From an uncultured Acetobacteraceae bacterium (lineage in GTDB: Bacteria > Pseudomonadota > Alphaproteobacteria > Acetobacterales > Acetobacteraceae), in NCBI GenBank assembly GCA_943912335.1, contig CALTUD010000005.1, positions 1 through 64,000 of the forward strand: 64,000 nt of DNA, in the 5' to 3' direction. The notes under the pieces were generated by a model. The model saw nothing but the letters and a program-made list of their open reading frames with translations. It made no database searches and was not told the origin of the DNA. Shown in pieces: positions 1-8,561 of this stretch (its first letter is position 1; every line of letters starts with the position of its first letter). The position numbers and the translations under genes are program-made.

Positions 1-444
1 CAGTCCTTCCTGTCCGCGCCCGCCGCCGGCGGCGCCGCGCTCGGCCGTCTGCCCGCCTCCACCTCCTTCGCGGTGGTGGATCGCAACGGCGGCGCGGTCG
101 CCTGCGCGCTGACCATGGACAACCTGTTCGGCACCGGTCGCGTCGCGGGCACCACCGGCATCATGCTCGGCGCCTCGCCGGCCCGCCTGCCGCCGCCGCT
201 TTTGGCCGCATCGATCGCCTGGAACCCGTCCGCCGGCACGCTGCGCGCCGCCGTGGCCGGCTCCGGCCAGAACCAGGCCGCGGAGGCGGTGGCGGAGGCC
301 ACCAACAACGTGCTGCACGAACAGCCGGCCGCACCGGTCACGGAAACTGGCCGCGTCAACGCCATCGCCTGTCCGCGCGGCGCCGAGCACTGCACCGCCA
401 CCGCCGATCCGCGCGGCGACGGACTCGCCACGCGCTCCAACTGA
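1..444 (+). CDS. ggt: Gamma-glutamyltransferase family protein, C-terminal part (5' end outside the window)
   Basis: The frame is open from base 1 to a TGA at 442-444, so the gene begins upstream of the window. The visible 147 residues fit the small subunit of a gamma-glutamyltranspeptidase. The stretch STSFAVVDRNGGAVAC followed by LTMDNLFGTGR matches the family's typical 'thing-said-to-the-active-site' beta strands, and the tail PVTETGRVNAIACPRG is typical of proteobacterial members. Family members are periplasmic Ntn-hydrolases that cleave or transfer the gamma-glutamyl group of glutathione. The catalytic Thr at the start of the small subunit is not in view, so autoprocessing cannot be judged. 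A PLP aminotransferase starts 4 bp downstream, which suggests co-transcription. Confidence 0.8.
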   Translation, partial: QSFLSAPAAGGAALGRLPASTSFAVVDRNGGAVACALTMDNLFGTGRVAGTTGIMLGASPARLPPPLLAASIAWNPSAGTLRAAVAGSGQNQAAEAVAEATNNVLHEQPAAPVTETGRVNAIACPRGAEHCTATADPRGDGLATRSN

Positions 445-448
445 TCCG

Positions 449-1633
449 GTGGCCGCTCCCCGCCTGAAGCAGGGCAGCGGCGCCGCCCTGCCGTCGTTTC
501 TGGCGATGGAGGTGGTGGCGCGCGCCAACGCACGCGATGCCGCGCGCGGCTCGGGCGACCCCAGGGTGATCCGGCTGGAGGTCGGCCAGCCCGCCACCGG
601 CGCGCCGGCCACCGCCGTCCGCGCCGCCGTCGCCTCGCTCTCCGCCGCAGCTCCCATGGGCTACACCGAAGCGTTCGGCCTCCCGTCGCTGCGACGGCGC
701 ATCGGCCGACATTACCGCGACACCTATGCCGCCGAGGTCGAACCCGAACGCATCGCCGTCTCCACGGGCGCGTCCGGCGGCTTCCTGCTCGCGTTTCTGG
801 CCGCGTTCGATCCCGGCGACCGGGTGGCGATGGCCAGCCCGTACTATCCCCCCTATGCCAACATCCTCCGCGCGCTCGGCATGCGCCCCGTGGTCCTGCC
901 CTGCGGTCCGGAAACCCGCTTCCAGCCGACGCTCGCCATGCTGGAAGCTCTGGCGGAAACCGCCGAGGGCCTGCCGGACGGGCTGATCGTCGCCAGCCCC
1001 TGCAACCCCGCCGGCACCACGCTGTCCGCCGACGAACTCGCCGCCCTGGCCCGATTCTGCCACGCCAACGGCATTCGCCTGATCAGCGACGAGATCTATC
1101 ACGGGCTGAACTGGAACGAGCCGCCCGCCACCGCCGCTGCTTTCTCGCCCAGCGCCATCGTCATCAACAGCTTCTCGAAATACTGGAGCATGACCGGCTG
1201 GCGCATCGGCTGGGTGGTGCTGCCGGACGATCTGCGCGCCCCGGTTTCCCGCCTCAAGCAGAACCTGTTCATCTCCGCGCCGCATGTCTCGCAGATCGCC
1301 GCGGAGGCCGCGTTCGAGGCCGGCGACGAGATCGCCAAAATGCTGGCGATCTATCGCCGCAACCGCGCCCATCTGCTCGGCGCCCTGCCGGCGGCGGGGC
1401 TGGACGATGTCGCCCCCGCCCAGGGCGCGTTCTACCTCTATGCCCGCACCCCGGAGGACAGCACCGTGTTCTGCGACCGGCTGCTGAACGACCTCTCCAT
1501 CGCCGCCACGCCCGGCATCGATTTCGACCCGGAACGCGGCCATCGCTACGTCCGCTTCTCCTTCTGCGGTCCCGAGGCCGACATGATCGAGGCCGCACGC
1601 CGTCTGCGCGCAGGGACCGCACGCGGTGCCTGA
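449..1633 (+). CDS. PLP-dependent aminotransferase, class I/II
   Basis: 394 residues, a normal length for fold-type I aminotransferases of the AspC/AlaT group. SFSKYWSMTGWRIGW contains the PLP-binding lysine at about residue 244. ASPCNPAGTTL (the Asn that contacts the cofactor) and ISDEIYHGL (the Asp that contacts the pyridine nitrogen) lie upstream in the expected order, and the substrate Arg motif YVRFSFCG is near the end. GTG at 449 is the only start that gives the full N-terminus; it sits 4 bp after the previous stop. The next gene overlaps its end by 8 bp, so the three genes look like one transcription unit. The amino acid substrate cannot be read from the sequence. Confidence 0.85.
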   Translation: MAAPRLKQGSGAALPSFLAMEVVARANARDAARGSGDPRVIRLEVGQPATGAPATAVRAAVASLSAAAPMGYTEAFGLPSLRRRIGRHYRDTYAAEVEPERIAVSTGASGGFLLAFLAAFDPGDRVAMASPYYPPYANILRALGMRPVVLPCGPETRFQPTLAMLEALAETAEGLPDGLIVASPCNPAGTTLSADELAALARFCHANGIRLISDEIYHGLNWNEPPATAAAFSPSAIVINSFSKYWSMTGWRIGWVVLPDDLRAPVSRLKQNLFISAPHVSQIAAEAAFEAGDEIAKMLAIYRRNRAHLLGALPAAGLDDVAPAQGAFYLYARTPEDSTVFCDRLLNDLSIAATPGIDFDPERGHRYVRFSFCGPEADMIEAARRLRAGTARGA

Positions 1634-2837
1634 GCGGCCGCGCGTCGTCGTGGTCGGCGCCGGCCCGGCCGGGCTCATGGCGGCCGAGCGCATCGCACCC
1701 CATGCCGCCGTCACCGTGCTGGAACGGATGCCGAGCCCGGCGCGCAAGCTGCTCATGGCCGGGCGCGGCGGACTCAACCTGTCGCATTCCGAGCCGATCG
1801 CGCCGTTCCTCGACCGCTACGGTGCCGCCCGTTCCTGGCTCGAACCGGCAATCCGCGCTTTTTCCCCGGACGCGCTGATCGCCTGGGCGGACGCGCTCGG
1901 CCAGCCCTGCTTCGTCGGCAGCTCCGGCCGCTGGTTCCCGCGCGCGATGAAGGCCTCGCCGCTGCTGCGCGCCTGGCTGCGACGCCTGGACGAGCAGGGC
2001 GTTTCCTTCCGCACGCGCACGCGCTTTCTCGGTTTCGCCGACGGGGGCGTGCGCATCGCCGACCCGTCCGGCGAGAGCATTCTCCACGCGGATGCGGTGG
2101 TGCTGGCCATGGGCGGCGCTTCCTGGCCCCGGCTCGGCTCCGACGGCGCGTGGGCGCCGGTTCTGGCGGGGGAGGGTGTCGCCGTGGCGCCGTTCCGGCC
2201 GGCCAATTGCGGCTTCTCCTGCGGCTGGAGCCCGGTCTTCGCCGACCGCTTCGCCGGCGCGCCGCTCAAGAACGTTCGTCTGTCCTTCGGCGCGCTGTCT
2301 TCACGCGGCGACCTGATCCTGAGCCGGGACGGTATCGAGGGCGGCGCGGTCTACGGCCTGTCCGCCGTCCTGCGCGACGCCGTCGCTTCCGGCGCGCCGG
2401 CCACGCTGCATCTCGACCTCCGGCCGGACCAGACCGAGGCCGATCTCGCCGCCCGCCTCGCCCGGGTGCGCGGACGGGAAAGCCTCAGCAACACGCTGCG
2501 CAAGGCCCTGTCCCTGTCGCCCGCCGCGATCGGGCTGCTGCGCGAATGCGGCGCACCGCCGGGCCGCGCCCCCACGGAACTGGCCGCGCGCATCAAGGCC
2601 GTGCCGGTGCTGGTCTTCGCCGCCGCCGGGCTGGACCGTGCCATTTCCAGCGCGGGCGGCATCGAAGCCGGCGCGATCGACACGACGCTGATGCTGCGCA
2701 ACCGTCCGGGCGTGTTCGTGTGCGGCGAGATGCTGGACTGGGAGGCGCCCACCGGCGGCTACCTGCTGCAAGCCTCGTTCGCTACCGGCCATGCTGCCGG
2801 CGACGGCGCCGTGTCGTGGCTGCGATCACGCCGCTGA
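1626..2837 (+). CDS. NAD(P)/FAD-dependent oxidoreductase, BaiN/HI0933 family (TIGR03862-like)
   Basis: 403 residues with an N-terminal Rossmann motif VVVVGAGPAGLMAAE and, shortly after, the family signature KLLMAGRGGLNLSHSE, which marks HI0933/BaiN-type flavoproteins. The C-terminal FAD-contact block is TGGYLLQASFATGHAAG. Members bind FAD; BaiN of gut clostridia acts on bile acids, but the proteobacterial TIGR03862 group has no firmly known substrate. GTG at 1626 overlaps the end of the aminotransferase gene by 8 bp, which implies translational coupling. Role unknown; family assignment is secure. Confidence 0.85.
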   Translation: MPERPRVVVVGAGPAGLMAAERIAPHAAVTVLERMPSPARKLLMAGRGGLNLSHSEPIAPFLDRYGAARSWLEPAIRAFSPDALIAWADALGQPCFVGSSGRWFPRAMKASPLLRAWLRRLDEQGVSFRTRTRFLGFADGGVRIADPSGESILHADAVVLAMGGASWPRLGSDGAWAPVLAGEGVAVAPFRPANCGFSCGWSPVFADRFAGAPLKNVRLSFGALSSRGDLILSRDGIEGGAVYGLSAVLRDAVASGAPATLHLDLRPDQTEADLAARLARVRGRESLSNTLRKALSLSPAAIGLLRECGAPPGRAPTELAARIKAVPVLVFAAAGLDRAISSAGGIEAGAIDTTLMLRNRPGVFVCGEMLDWEAPTGGYLLQASFATGHAAGDGAVSWLRSRR

Positions 2838-2963
2838 CGCGGAATGCCGTGTCGTGCGAGGAAACTTCGGCCGCGCTGACGGTATGAGGCAGACGGTCGG
2901 TCAACGTCGAACGCTTCCGGTTGGACCGGCGATCTCATAGAGCTGTCCGCGCGAAGGAGCCTC

Positions 2964-3392
2964 ATGCGTCCGATCGCCCCGCTATCCGCCCTCGCCCTGC
3001 TCGGCCTCGCCGGTCTCTCGCTTGCCGCCTGCGATTCATCGCCGCGGCCCAGTCAGGCCGGTCTCTACACCAGCGACGATCGCTGCATCCGCGAGCGACA
3101 ACGGTACAACGAGCCCCTGTTCGAAACGGTGCATGAGTGCGGCATGGAAGTTCCGGATCTCAGCAACGATCCCGATCTGCAACGCTGGGCCGCGGTGAAC
3201 GGGCAGGCTTACCTGAAAACCGAGATCGGACAGGATAGTCGCGAGCACTGGTTCTATTGCCGCCTGACGGGCTATCACCCCGGCAACGAGCCGACCGCGA
3301 CGTCGCCGTTTCGTTGCAAAGCCCTCGGGTTCACCACGCCGCTCGATATGCCGCATGACAAGCTCCGGCCGAGCCTGACCTCGGCCGGATGA
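2964..3392 (+). CDS. Small hypothetical lipoprotein
   Basis: 142 residues. The N-terminus MRPIAPLSALALLGLAGLSL followed by AAC is a lipoprotein signal peptide with lipobox LAAC (Cys at residue 22) and Asp at +2. The mature part holds three more cysteines (near residues 37, 52 and 92) plus one near 111, so disulfides in the periplasm are likely. A good ribosome-binding site, AAGGAG, lies 6 bp before the ATG. No known domain was recognised. The gene stands alone and converges with the uvsE gene, with only 6 bp between their stops. Confidence 0.7.
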   Translation: MRPIAPLSALALLGLAGLSLAACDSSPRPSQAGLYTSDDRCIRERQRYNEPLFETVHECGMEVPDLSNDPDLQRWAAVNGQAYLKTEIGQDSREHWFYCRLTGYHPGNEPTATSPFRCKALGFTTPLDMPHDKLRPSLTSAG

Positions 3393-3398
3393 GGCAAG

Positions 3399-4445
3399 TC
3401 ACGCCGCTTCCTCTTCCAGAACGGACTCTTCTTCGCGCTCCAACTCTTCTTGTTCTGCTGCAAACAAACCGAACCGTGCCGCCACATCAGGCGCATAGCG
3501 CACCAGATCGGAGCGCAGACGGATCAAGGCCAGATCCTTCACCTTGCTTTCCAGCATCACGTCAAATTCGAGACCGTCCGCCACACGCATGAAGGTCGCG
3601 AATTCGAACGGCGAGCAGAAATCCGCATGTCCGGTCCAGACCGGCGCCACGGATACGGTCTTGTTCTTGCCGGTCTTGCGATCCTTGCGCACCAGCTCGC
3701 GCATGCCGTTGTTCGGCGTGGAGAAATGCAGCTTCGGGCGCTGCCCGTCCGGCCATGTGCTCAGGATGCGTTCCACCGCATCGCGCATTTCCATCCGTTC
3801 CGGATTCAGACACCAGAAATGCTGATGATCGAAGATCAGACGCACGCCGGTACGCTCGTGAATCCACAGGACATCGGCGGCGGAAAAACGAAGATCGTCA
3901 TGTTCCAGCACCAGACGCCGGCGCACAGGCTCCGGCAGGGTCGGCCAGGTCCGGACCCAGCGCTCGCGCGCCGCTTCGCGATCGTCGTAGACGCCACCAA
4001 CATGAATCACCATGACGGCCTCCTCGTCCAGCTCCATCCGATCCAGCATCTCGGCCTGGCTGGCGAGGTCCCAGGCGCTCTTGCGCACCAGCTCCGCATC
4101 CGGGCTGTTCAGCACCACGAACTGCGACGGATGGAACGACAAACGAATGCCGAGACGCTTCGCCTTGGCCCCGAACGCGGCCAGCTCCGGCGCACTGTCG
4201 GCCACCATGGAGTGGAATTGCGGCAGATCGGGATGCGTCGCATACGGCGCGATGTCCGACGACATGCGATACATGCGGATATCGTGCCGATCGAGATGAT
4301 CCAGCACGGCGTCGAGCATCTCCAGGCTCACCTTGAGATGCGGCTCGCTCTGCCAGCGGCGCGCATCGTTGCTCTTCAGATCCGGCCGCGCCATCACCTT
4401 CACCGGAAAACCAAGCCGAAGCGGCGATCCTGTCTGCGTCGTCAT
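3399..4445 (-). CDS. uvsE: UV DNA damage endonuclease UvsE (UvdE)
   Basis: 348 residues. Family landmarks in order: RLGFPVKVM at the N-terminus, MYRMSSDIAPYATHP, LSFHPSQFVVLNS, VMVIHVGGVYDD, RLVLEHDD, LIFDHQHFW and PKLHFSTPN, which are the conserved strands and metal ligands (His, Glu, Asp) of the TIM-barrel UV endonuclease family. UvsE nicks DNA immediately 5' of UV photoproducts and starts an alternative excision repair path independent of UvrABC. The acidic tail, rich in Glu, after residue 330 is unconserved in character. ATG overlaps the stop of the upstream DHH phosphoesterase gene by 4 bp (ATGA), so the two are probably made together. Confidence 0.9.
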   Translation of the reverse strand: MTTQTGSPLRLGFPVKVMARPDLKSNDARRWQSEPHLKVSLEMLDAVLDHLDRHDIRMYRMSSDIAPYATHPDLPQFHSMVADSAPELAAFGAKAKRLGIRLSFHPSQFVVLNSPDAELVRKSAWDLASQAEMLDRMELDEEAVMVIHVGGVYDDREAARERWVRTWPTLPEPVRRRLVLEHDDLRFSAADVLWIHERTGVRLIFDHQHFWCLNPERMEMRDAVERILSTWPDGQRPKLHFSTPNNGMRELVRKDRKTGKNKTVSVAPVWTGHADFCSPFEFATFMRVADGLEFDVMLESKVKDLALIRLRSDLVRYAPDVAARFGLFAAEQEELEREEESVLEEEAA

Positions 4446-5533
4446 GCCGCCATCTTCCTCTCGTTCACTATCAATTCCGGACCGAAGCCCAGATCCTGGA
4501 TGAACCGGTTCCAGACCGGGATCAGCAATGCCCCGCCGCTCGCCTGGCGATGCCCGTTGCCGTACTGCTCGTCCGCGCCGTCCGGCGCATGGTCACGAAA
4601 GAACGCGACCAGATCGACATCCTTCGCCGTCCGCGCCGCGAAATGCACCCAGCCGGGCCGGAACCCCGTATTCACCGCCATCACGATCCGGTCCTTCAAC
4701 CGCCCGCGCCAGGATTGCGCGATCAGCGGATGGATCTGGCAGGCCGAATGCAGCCTGATCACGGCGAGCTCCCTGCCGACGATCGGCGCAAGCTTGCGCG
4801 CCGCTTCCATCGCCTCGGCCACCTCGCGTTTCGCCGCCAGCAGCGTCTCCGTCTCGGGATGCACGCCGGACAGAACCGCCTTCGGCCCGTCCGCCTTGTC
4901 CAGCAGCGCGAGAGCCGGCGCGCCGTCGCCGCTGCCCGACCGTCTCGGCGCGTTCAGCAGGGACACGGCCTTGCGCAACGCCGTGATTCCGTAAGCCTGC
5001 CGCGCCGCCGCGAATTCCGGAAACACGCTGCCGCCATCGCCCAGATCGCCGATCAGCCCGATCGCCGCCAGCCACAACAGATCGTCCGCATCGTCGATCA
5101 TTCCGGCCGACGCCATCCCGCGCGCGCACCAGAAGGCGAGCAGGCTCGATGTGGGCACGTCGGCCATTCCGTATCCGGTCAGGCCCAGCACGCCGTCCGC
5201 CACCATGCCGGAGGCGAGATCGGTCACGTGATGATCGATCACCACCGTCGGCGTTCCCGCGCACAGGACCTGCGCCCGCAATCCGAGATCCGACACGACC
5301 AGAGACGCCGGCGCGCACTGCTCCAGCGCGCGTTGCATCGCCGCCGACCACGCATTCTCGCCGCGCCCGACCAGACGCGTCCGAACGCTCCGCCCGCTGC
5401 GTCTCAACGCACGCGCCAGGATCGCGCATGACGACAGCCCGTCCGCATCGTCATGCGACAGGATCAGCGTATCCCCGGGCGGAAATGCCGCCACCGCCGC
5501 GGCGAAGGCGCGTCCGATCTCGTGCTCGTTCAT
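4442..5533 (-). CDS. DHH family phosphoesterase (RecJ/nanoRNase-like)
   Basis: 363 residues. The DHH domain carries HDDADGLSS at about residues 27-35 (motif I) and VIDHHV around residues 98-103 (motif III, the name-giving DHH). A DHHA1-like C-terminal glycine-rich segment, YGNGHRQASGG, lies near residue 325. DHH/DHHA1 proteins are manganese-dependent phosphoesterases: RecJ exonucleases, nanoRNases and cyclic-dinucleotide hydrolases. The length is shorter than full RecJ (about 570) and closer to the NrnA type, though the HDDADG form of motif I is RecJ-like. Placement directly ahead of uvsE with a 4 bp overlap suggests a part in processing UvsE-nicked DNA; this is inference. Confidence 0.8.
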   Translation of the reverse strand: MNEHEIGRAFAAAVAAFPPGDTLILSHDDADGLSSCAILARALRRSGRSVRTRLVGRGENAWSAAMQRALEQCAPASLVVSDLGLRAQVLCAGTPTVVIDHHVTDLASGMVADGVLGLTGYGMADVPTSSLLAFWCARGMASAGMIDDADDLLWLAAIGLIGDLGDGGSVFPEFAAARQAYGITALRKAVSLLNAPRRSGSGDGAPALALLDKADGPKAVLSGVHPETETLLAAKREVAEAMEAARKLAPIVGRELAVIRLHSACQIHPLIAQSWRGRLKDRIVMAVNTGFRPGWVHFAARTAKDVDLVAFFRDHAPDGADEQYGNGHRQASGGALLIPVWNRFIQDLGFGPELIVNERKMAA

Positions 5534-5843
5534 TCCGGCTTAACCGCCGAGCGCCGGAGGCGTTGCCCGGCAATCCGCCCGCGCCGGGGCGGGGAAGGGA
5601 ACACGAAACCGAGAGCGCTCTTTTTTCGATCCGATGCGAGGGCGCAACAGAACCAAGGATCGGCAAGAAGCGGCCCTCCGCACCGTCACTTTCATGTCCA
5701 CGGGCCCGATCGTGCTTTCGGTATCTTGCAGACATGCGTCCAGACCAGGAACGACCGCCCGTCGTCGCCGCACGCGCCGACGGGCCGCCCGACTTGCCGG
5801 CCGCTCCGGGCGGGTGGAGCGTGGCGGAAAACAAGGAACCGCC
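5534..5843. other. 310 bp intergenic region between divergent genes
   Basis: Separates the start of the DHH/uvsE pair (minus) from the dehydrogenase gene (plus) and should hold both promoters. A 10-bp palindrome AGAGCGCTCT at 5612-5621 followed by a run of T is visible. An open frame upstream of the dehydrogenase start has arginine-rich, non-protein-like composition and is not counted. No convincing -35/-10 pair was recognised. Confidence 0.5.
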
Positions 5844-7106
5844 ATGACCATCTATACCGGGCCCGTCTTCGACATGGCCCGCACCCAGTTCGGCATCATC
5901 GCCGACCATCTCGACATCCCGCTCGATCAGCGCGACCGGCTGCTCTACCCCAAGCGCGCCATCACCGTGTCGATCCCGGTGCATATGGATGACGGGTCGC
6001 TCAAGGTGTTCCAGGGCTATCGCGTCCAGCACCATCTCACGCTCGGGCCCACCAAGGGCGGCACACGCTTCTCCGGCAATCTCGACGTGGGCGAGGTCGC
6101 GGCCCTGGCGGTGTGGATGAGCTGGAAATGCGCGCTCGCCGGCCTGCCTTATGGCGGCGCCAAGGGTGGCGTCGCCTGCGATCCGCCGATGCTGTCGCGT
6201 CGCGAGCTCGAAGCCGTGTCCCGACGCTACATGCAGGAGATGATCCCGTTCGTCTCGCCGCAGACCGACGTGATGGCGCCGGACATGGGCACGGACGAGC
6301 AGGTGATGGCCTGGTTCATGGACACCTATTCCATGCATCAGGGCCACGCCGTCAGCGAGATCGTCACCGGCAAGCCCGTCGCCCTCGGCGGCACAGAGGG
6401 CCGTCGCGAAGCCACGGGGCGCGGCGTCGCCCATCTGGTGCGCCGCGCCTGCGACGCGATCGGCCTCGACCCCGCGCGCAGCACCGCCATCGTGCAGGGC
6501 TTCGGCAATGTCGGCAGCGTTTCCGCCTACACGCTCGCCCGCCGCTACGGCGTCCGCATCACCGGCCTGTCGGACCACACCGCCGCCCTGTTCGATCCCG
6601 ATGGCCTGCCGCTGGAGGCGATCGAACGTCACGTCGCCCGCGAAGGCGTGCTGCGCGGCTTCTCCCGCGACTCCCTGATCGACGGCGCCGCCCTGCTCGA
6701 ACAGCGCTGCGACATTCTGGTGCCGGCAGCTTTGGAGCGCGTCATCACCGCCGAGAATGCCGGCCGTCTGCGCTGCCGCATCCTGGCCGAAGGCGCCAAC
6801 GGGCCCACCACGCCCGAAGCCGATTTTCTGCTCGACCAGAGGCGCGACGAGATTTTCGTGATCCCCGACATTCTCTGCAATTCGGGTGGCGTGATCGTGT
6901 CCTATTTCGAATGGGTGCAGGATCTGCAACGCCTGTTCTGGACGGAGACGGAGGTGAACAACCGGCTCGAACAGCTGCTCGACAGCGCCTTCGAGCGCGT
7001 GCAGCAGCGCGCGCGCGAACGACGCGTCTCCAACCGCACCGCCGCCATGGCGATCGGCGTCGAGCAGGTCCGCGCCGGCAAGCGTCTTCGCGGCCTGTTC
7101 CCGTAA
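5844..7106 (+). CDS. Glu/Leu/Phe/Val dehydrogenase family, probable NAD-dependent glutamate dehydrogenase
   Basis: 420 residues from ATG 5844, which follows AAGGA by 6 bp; the frame is open further upstream but that part is not protein-like. The substrate domain carries GPTKGGTRF (Lys71), WKCALAG (Lys95) and LPYGGAKGG with the catalytic Lys107. The nucleotide domain has the Rossmann motif VQGFGNVGS. NSGGVIVSYFEWVQ near residue 350 is typical of GdhA/RocG-type enzymes of about 415-430 residues. It interconverts 2-oxoglutarate and glutamate, or the matching branched-chain pair; length and motifs favour glutamate. It stands alone. Confidence 0.85.
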   Translation: MTIYTGPVFDMARTQFGIIADHLDIPLDQRDRLLYPKRAITVSIPVHMDDGSLKVFQGYRVQHHLTLGPTKGGTRFSGNLDVGEVAALAVWMSWKCALAGLPYGGAKGGVACDPPMLSRRELEAVSRRYMQEMIPFVSPQTDVMAPDMGTDEQVMAWFMDTYSMHQGHAVSEIVTGKPVALGGTEGRREATGRGVAHLVRRACDAIGLDPARSTAIVQGFGNVGSVSAYTLARRYGVRITGLSDHTAALFDPDGLPLEAIERHVAREGVLRGFSRDSLIDGAALLEQRCDILVPAALERVITAENAGRLRCRILAEGANGPTTPEADFLLDQRRDEIFVIPDILCNSGGVIVSYFEWVQDLQRLFWTETEVNNRLEQLLDSAFERVQQRARERRVSNRTAAMAIGVEQVRAGKRLRGLFP

Positions 7107-7261
7107 GTCGAACTGCCGATCGACCCTCCGCACGCGATGCGACGCGCTGCGGAGGGGGGGGGCGATCATGCGTTTGTTGACGGTCTCGCGCGTCGTTCGA
7201 TCTGAGCGGCCGCATCGCCCTGCCGTATGGTCCGTCGTGGCAACATCACGGGAGCACGCGG

Positions 7262-7984
7262 TTGAACACCAGGATCATCATGAGCTTCGCGATGGCACAG
7301 AACGGCTGGGCCTTCTCGCATTGGCTCTGGTTGAGGCTGAAACGCCATTACGGCCTGCACGAGGTCGGCGACGTCTATAACGACTACCTCGACAACGTCG
7401 ACATTCCGTTGCCGCCCAAAGGCGCGATCCTCGAACAGGTCGATTAGCGCGAAAGCACCGGTCTGCGTCCGCAAGCCAATGTCTCGGTCCCGCTCCGGGC
7501 GGAGCAGCATCCGCAAATAGCGGAAACGCTCGCTTGGCTCTGGGACCGCCGTGGTGAAAGAGACTGGAGTACGGTGCCGACCCGTCCGATCGGCCGACGT
7601 CGCGAGGATTGGGAGGCGCTGTTCACCCTGGCGCTCCAGCAGGCGCAGGTCGCTGTCGTCATCCTCACGCAGCAATACGCGCAGAGCACCTACTGCACGG
7701 GAGAATGCACGCTGTTCGCGCAGGAGATCGAACGGCGCGCGCAGGAAGGTGCGGCACCGCTCCGTGTCGTCGTTCTGTATCTGGTGCCGGACGATACCGA
7801 GCACGTGCTCGCACGCCTGCCGAGCGCCCAAGTCGTCTACGGGCACCGGTATTTCAATTTCGACAAGACCCGCTCCGATACTCATCCCGAGCGCTTCGAG
7901 CCGCTGCTGACGGACGACGAGCACTGGAAGATCGAGGACGACGTCTATACGCGCCTGCTCGAGGCGATCGGTCCGATCGCCTGA
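7262..7984 (+). pseudogene. TIR-like domain gene interrupted by an in-frame amber codon
   Basis: Frame 2 is open from 7181 to 7984 except for a single TAG at 7445-7447. The part before it (TTG start at 7262 after GGGAG, or ATG 7280) reads RIIMSFAMAQNGWAFSHWL, then EVGDVYNDYLDN. The part after it reads WEALFTLALQQAQVAVVILT, then QQYAQSTYCTGECTLFAQE. Strand-helix order, the LTQQYxxSxYCTGE block and length (240 codons) resemble a TIR/SEFIR fold. Codon use does not change across the TAG, which argues for one reading frame. It may be a recent pseudogene, a sequencing error, or two peptides. The downstream half has an in-frame ATG-less start region; its GTG at 7574 is weak. Confidence 0.5.
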
Positions 7985-7996
7985 ACCGTGCGATCG

Positions 7997-8266
7997 TCAG
8001 TCGTAAGGACCGCCGAAGAAAAGACGGTCCGGCGCGACATGGGCGATCCGCCTCCCCGTCGGCGTGCAGGGAAACGTCTTCTTGATCGCCGCATCGGTCA
8101 CGGGATCGCCGGCGAAGGGAATCTGCCATGCCCAGGCCGTGCGTTGCCGTGTCCCGTCATCGGTCAGATCCGGATCTGTCGCACGGCACGGTTTCAGTGC
8201 CGCCGCTGCCGCCTGAACATCGCGCGCGCCTCGTCGCGCAATTGCTGCGTGCTGTTGGCGTGACAC
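7997..8266 (-). CDS. Small hypothetical protein (doubtful)
   Basis: An 89-codon frame with GTG start, converging with the TIR-like gene (12 bp between stops). The C-terminal two thirds (RTAWAWQIPFAGDP, then PDRLFFGGPYD) has protein-like composition and GC-rich third positions; the N-terminal third is alanine-rich and less convincing. It overlaps the next small frame by 73 bp in another phase, so at least one start is wrong or the two are pieces of one frame-shifted gene. No family recognised. Confidence 0.3.
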   Translation of the reverse strand: MSRQQHAAIARRGARDVQAAAAALKPCRATDPDLTDDGTRQRTAWAWQIPFAGDPVTDAAIKKTFPCTPTGRRIAHVAPDRLFFGGPYD

Positions 8267-8385
8267 CCGTGCAGATCGCGGACCCCGTCATGCGTGGCGA
8301 AGAAATGGAAATCCGACGTGTCGGTCTCGCGCAGAACGACACCCACGAACACCCCGGCCACCTCGACGATCTCTGAGTTCCACAT
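8194..8385 (-). CDS. Small hypothetical protein, 63 residues
   Basis: From ATG 8385 (a longer start at 8409 is possible) the product begins MWNSEIVEVAGVFVGVVL and continues with a beta-rich, globular-looking sequence, FHFFATHDGVRDLHG, then a basic helical tail. The pattern of a short strand-rich domain followed by a helix recurs in tiny proteins of unknown function in alphaproteobacteria, but no family name can be given. GGACGGAAG upstream may serve as ribosome-binding site. Divergent from the phosphoesterase gene at 8562. Confidence 0.45.
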   Translation of the reverse strand: MWNSEIVEVAGVFVGVVLRETDTSDFHFFATHDGVRDLHGCHANSTQQLRDEARAMFRRQRRH

Positions 8386-8561
8386 CTTCCGTCCACCACT
8401 TTCCGGCATCAGCCGATGCCCCGAACCCGTCCTACCGATCCATTGACCGACCGATATAAACGCTCTCGAATCGTTGTTTTCTGGAATTACACAAACCCGC
8501 GCGGCATTGCAAAGCCGTTATCGACCGCAGCCAGGACCACGCCCGAGCGTTGTCGTCTGCC

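Noticed and set aside
356..1777. Long minus-strand frame (473 codons) across the aminotransferase gene
   Set aside because: Gly/Arg/Ala-rich with no domain; the opposite strand carries a complete PLP enzyme. This is a codon-bias shadow typical of GC-rich genomes, as are the other long opposite-strand frames (for example 45817-48669 and 55998-58085).
8443..8460. TTGACC and TATAAA near 8443-8460 as a sigma-70 promoter
   Set aside because: The two boxes are only about 8 bp apart, too close for a functional pair.
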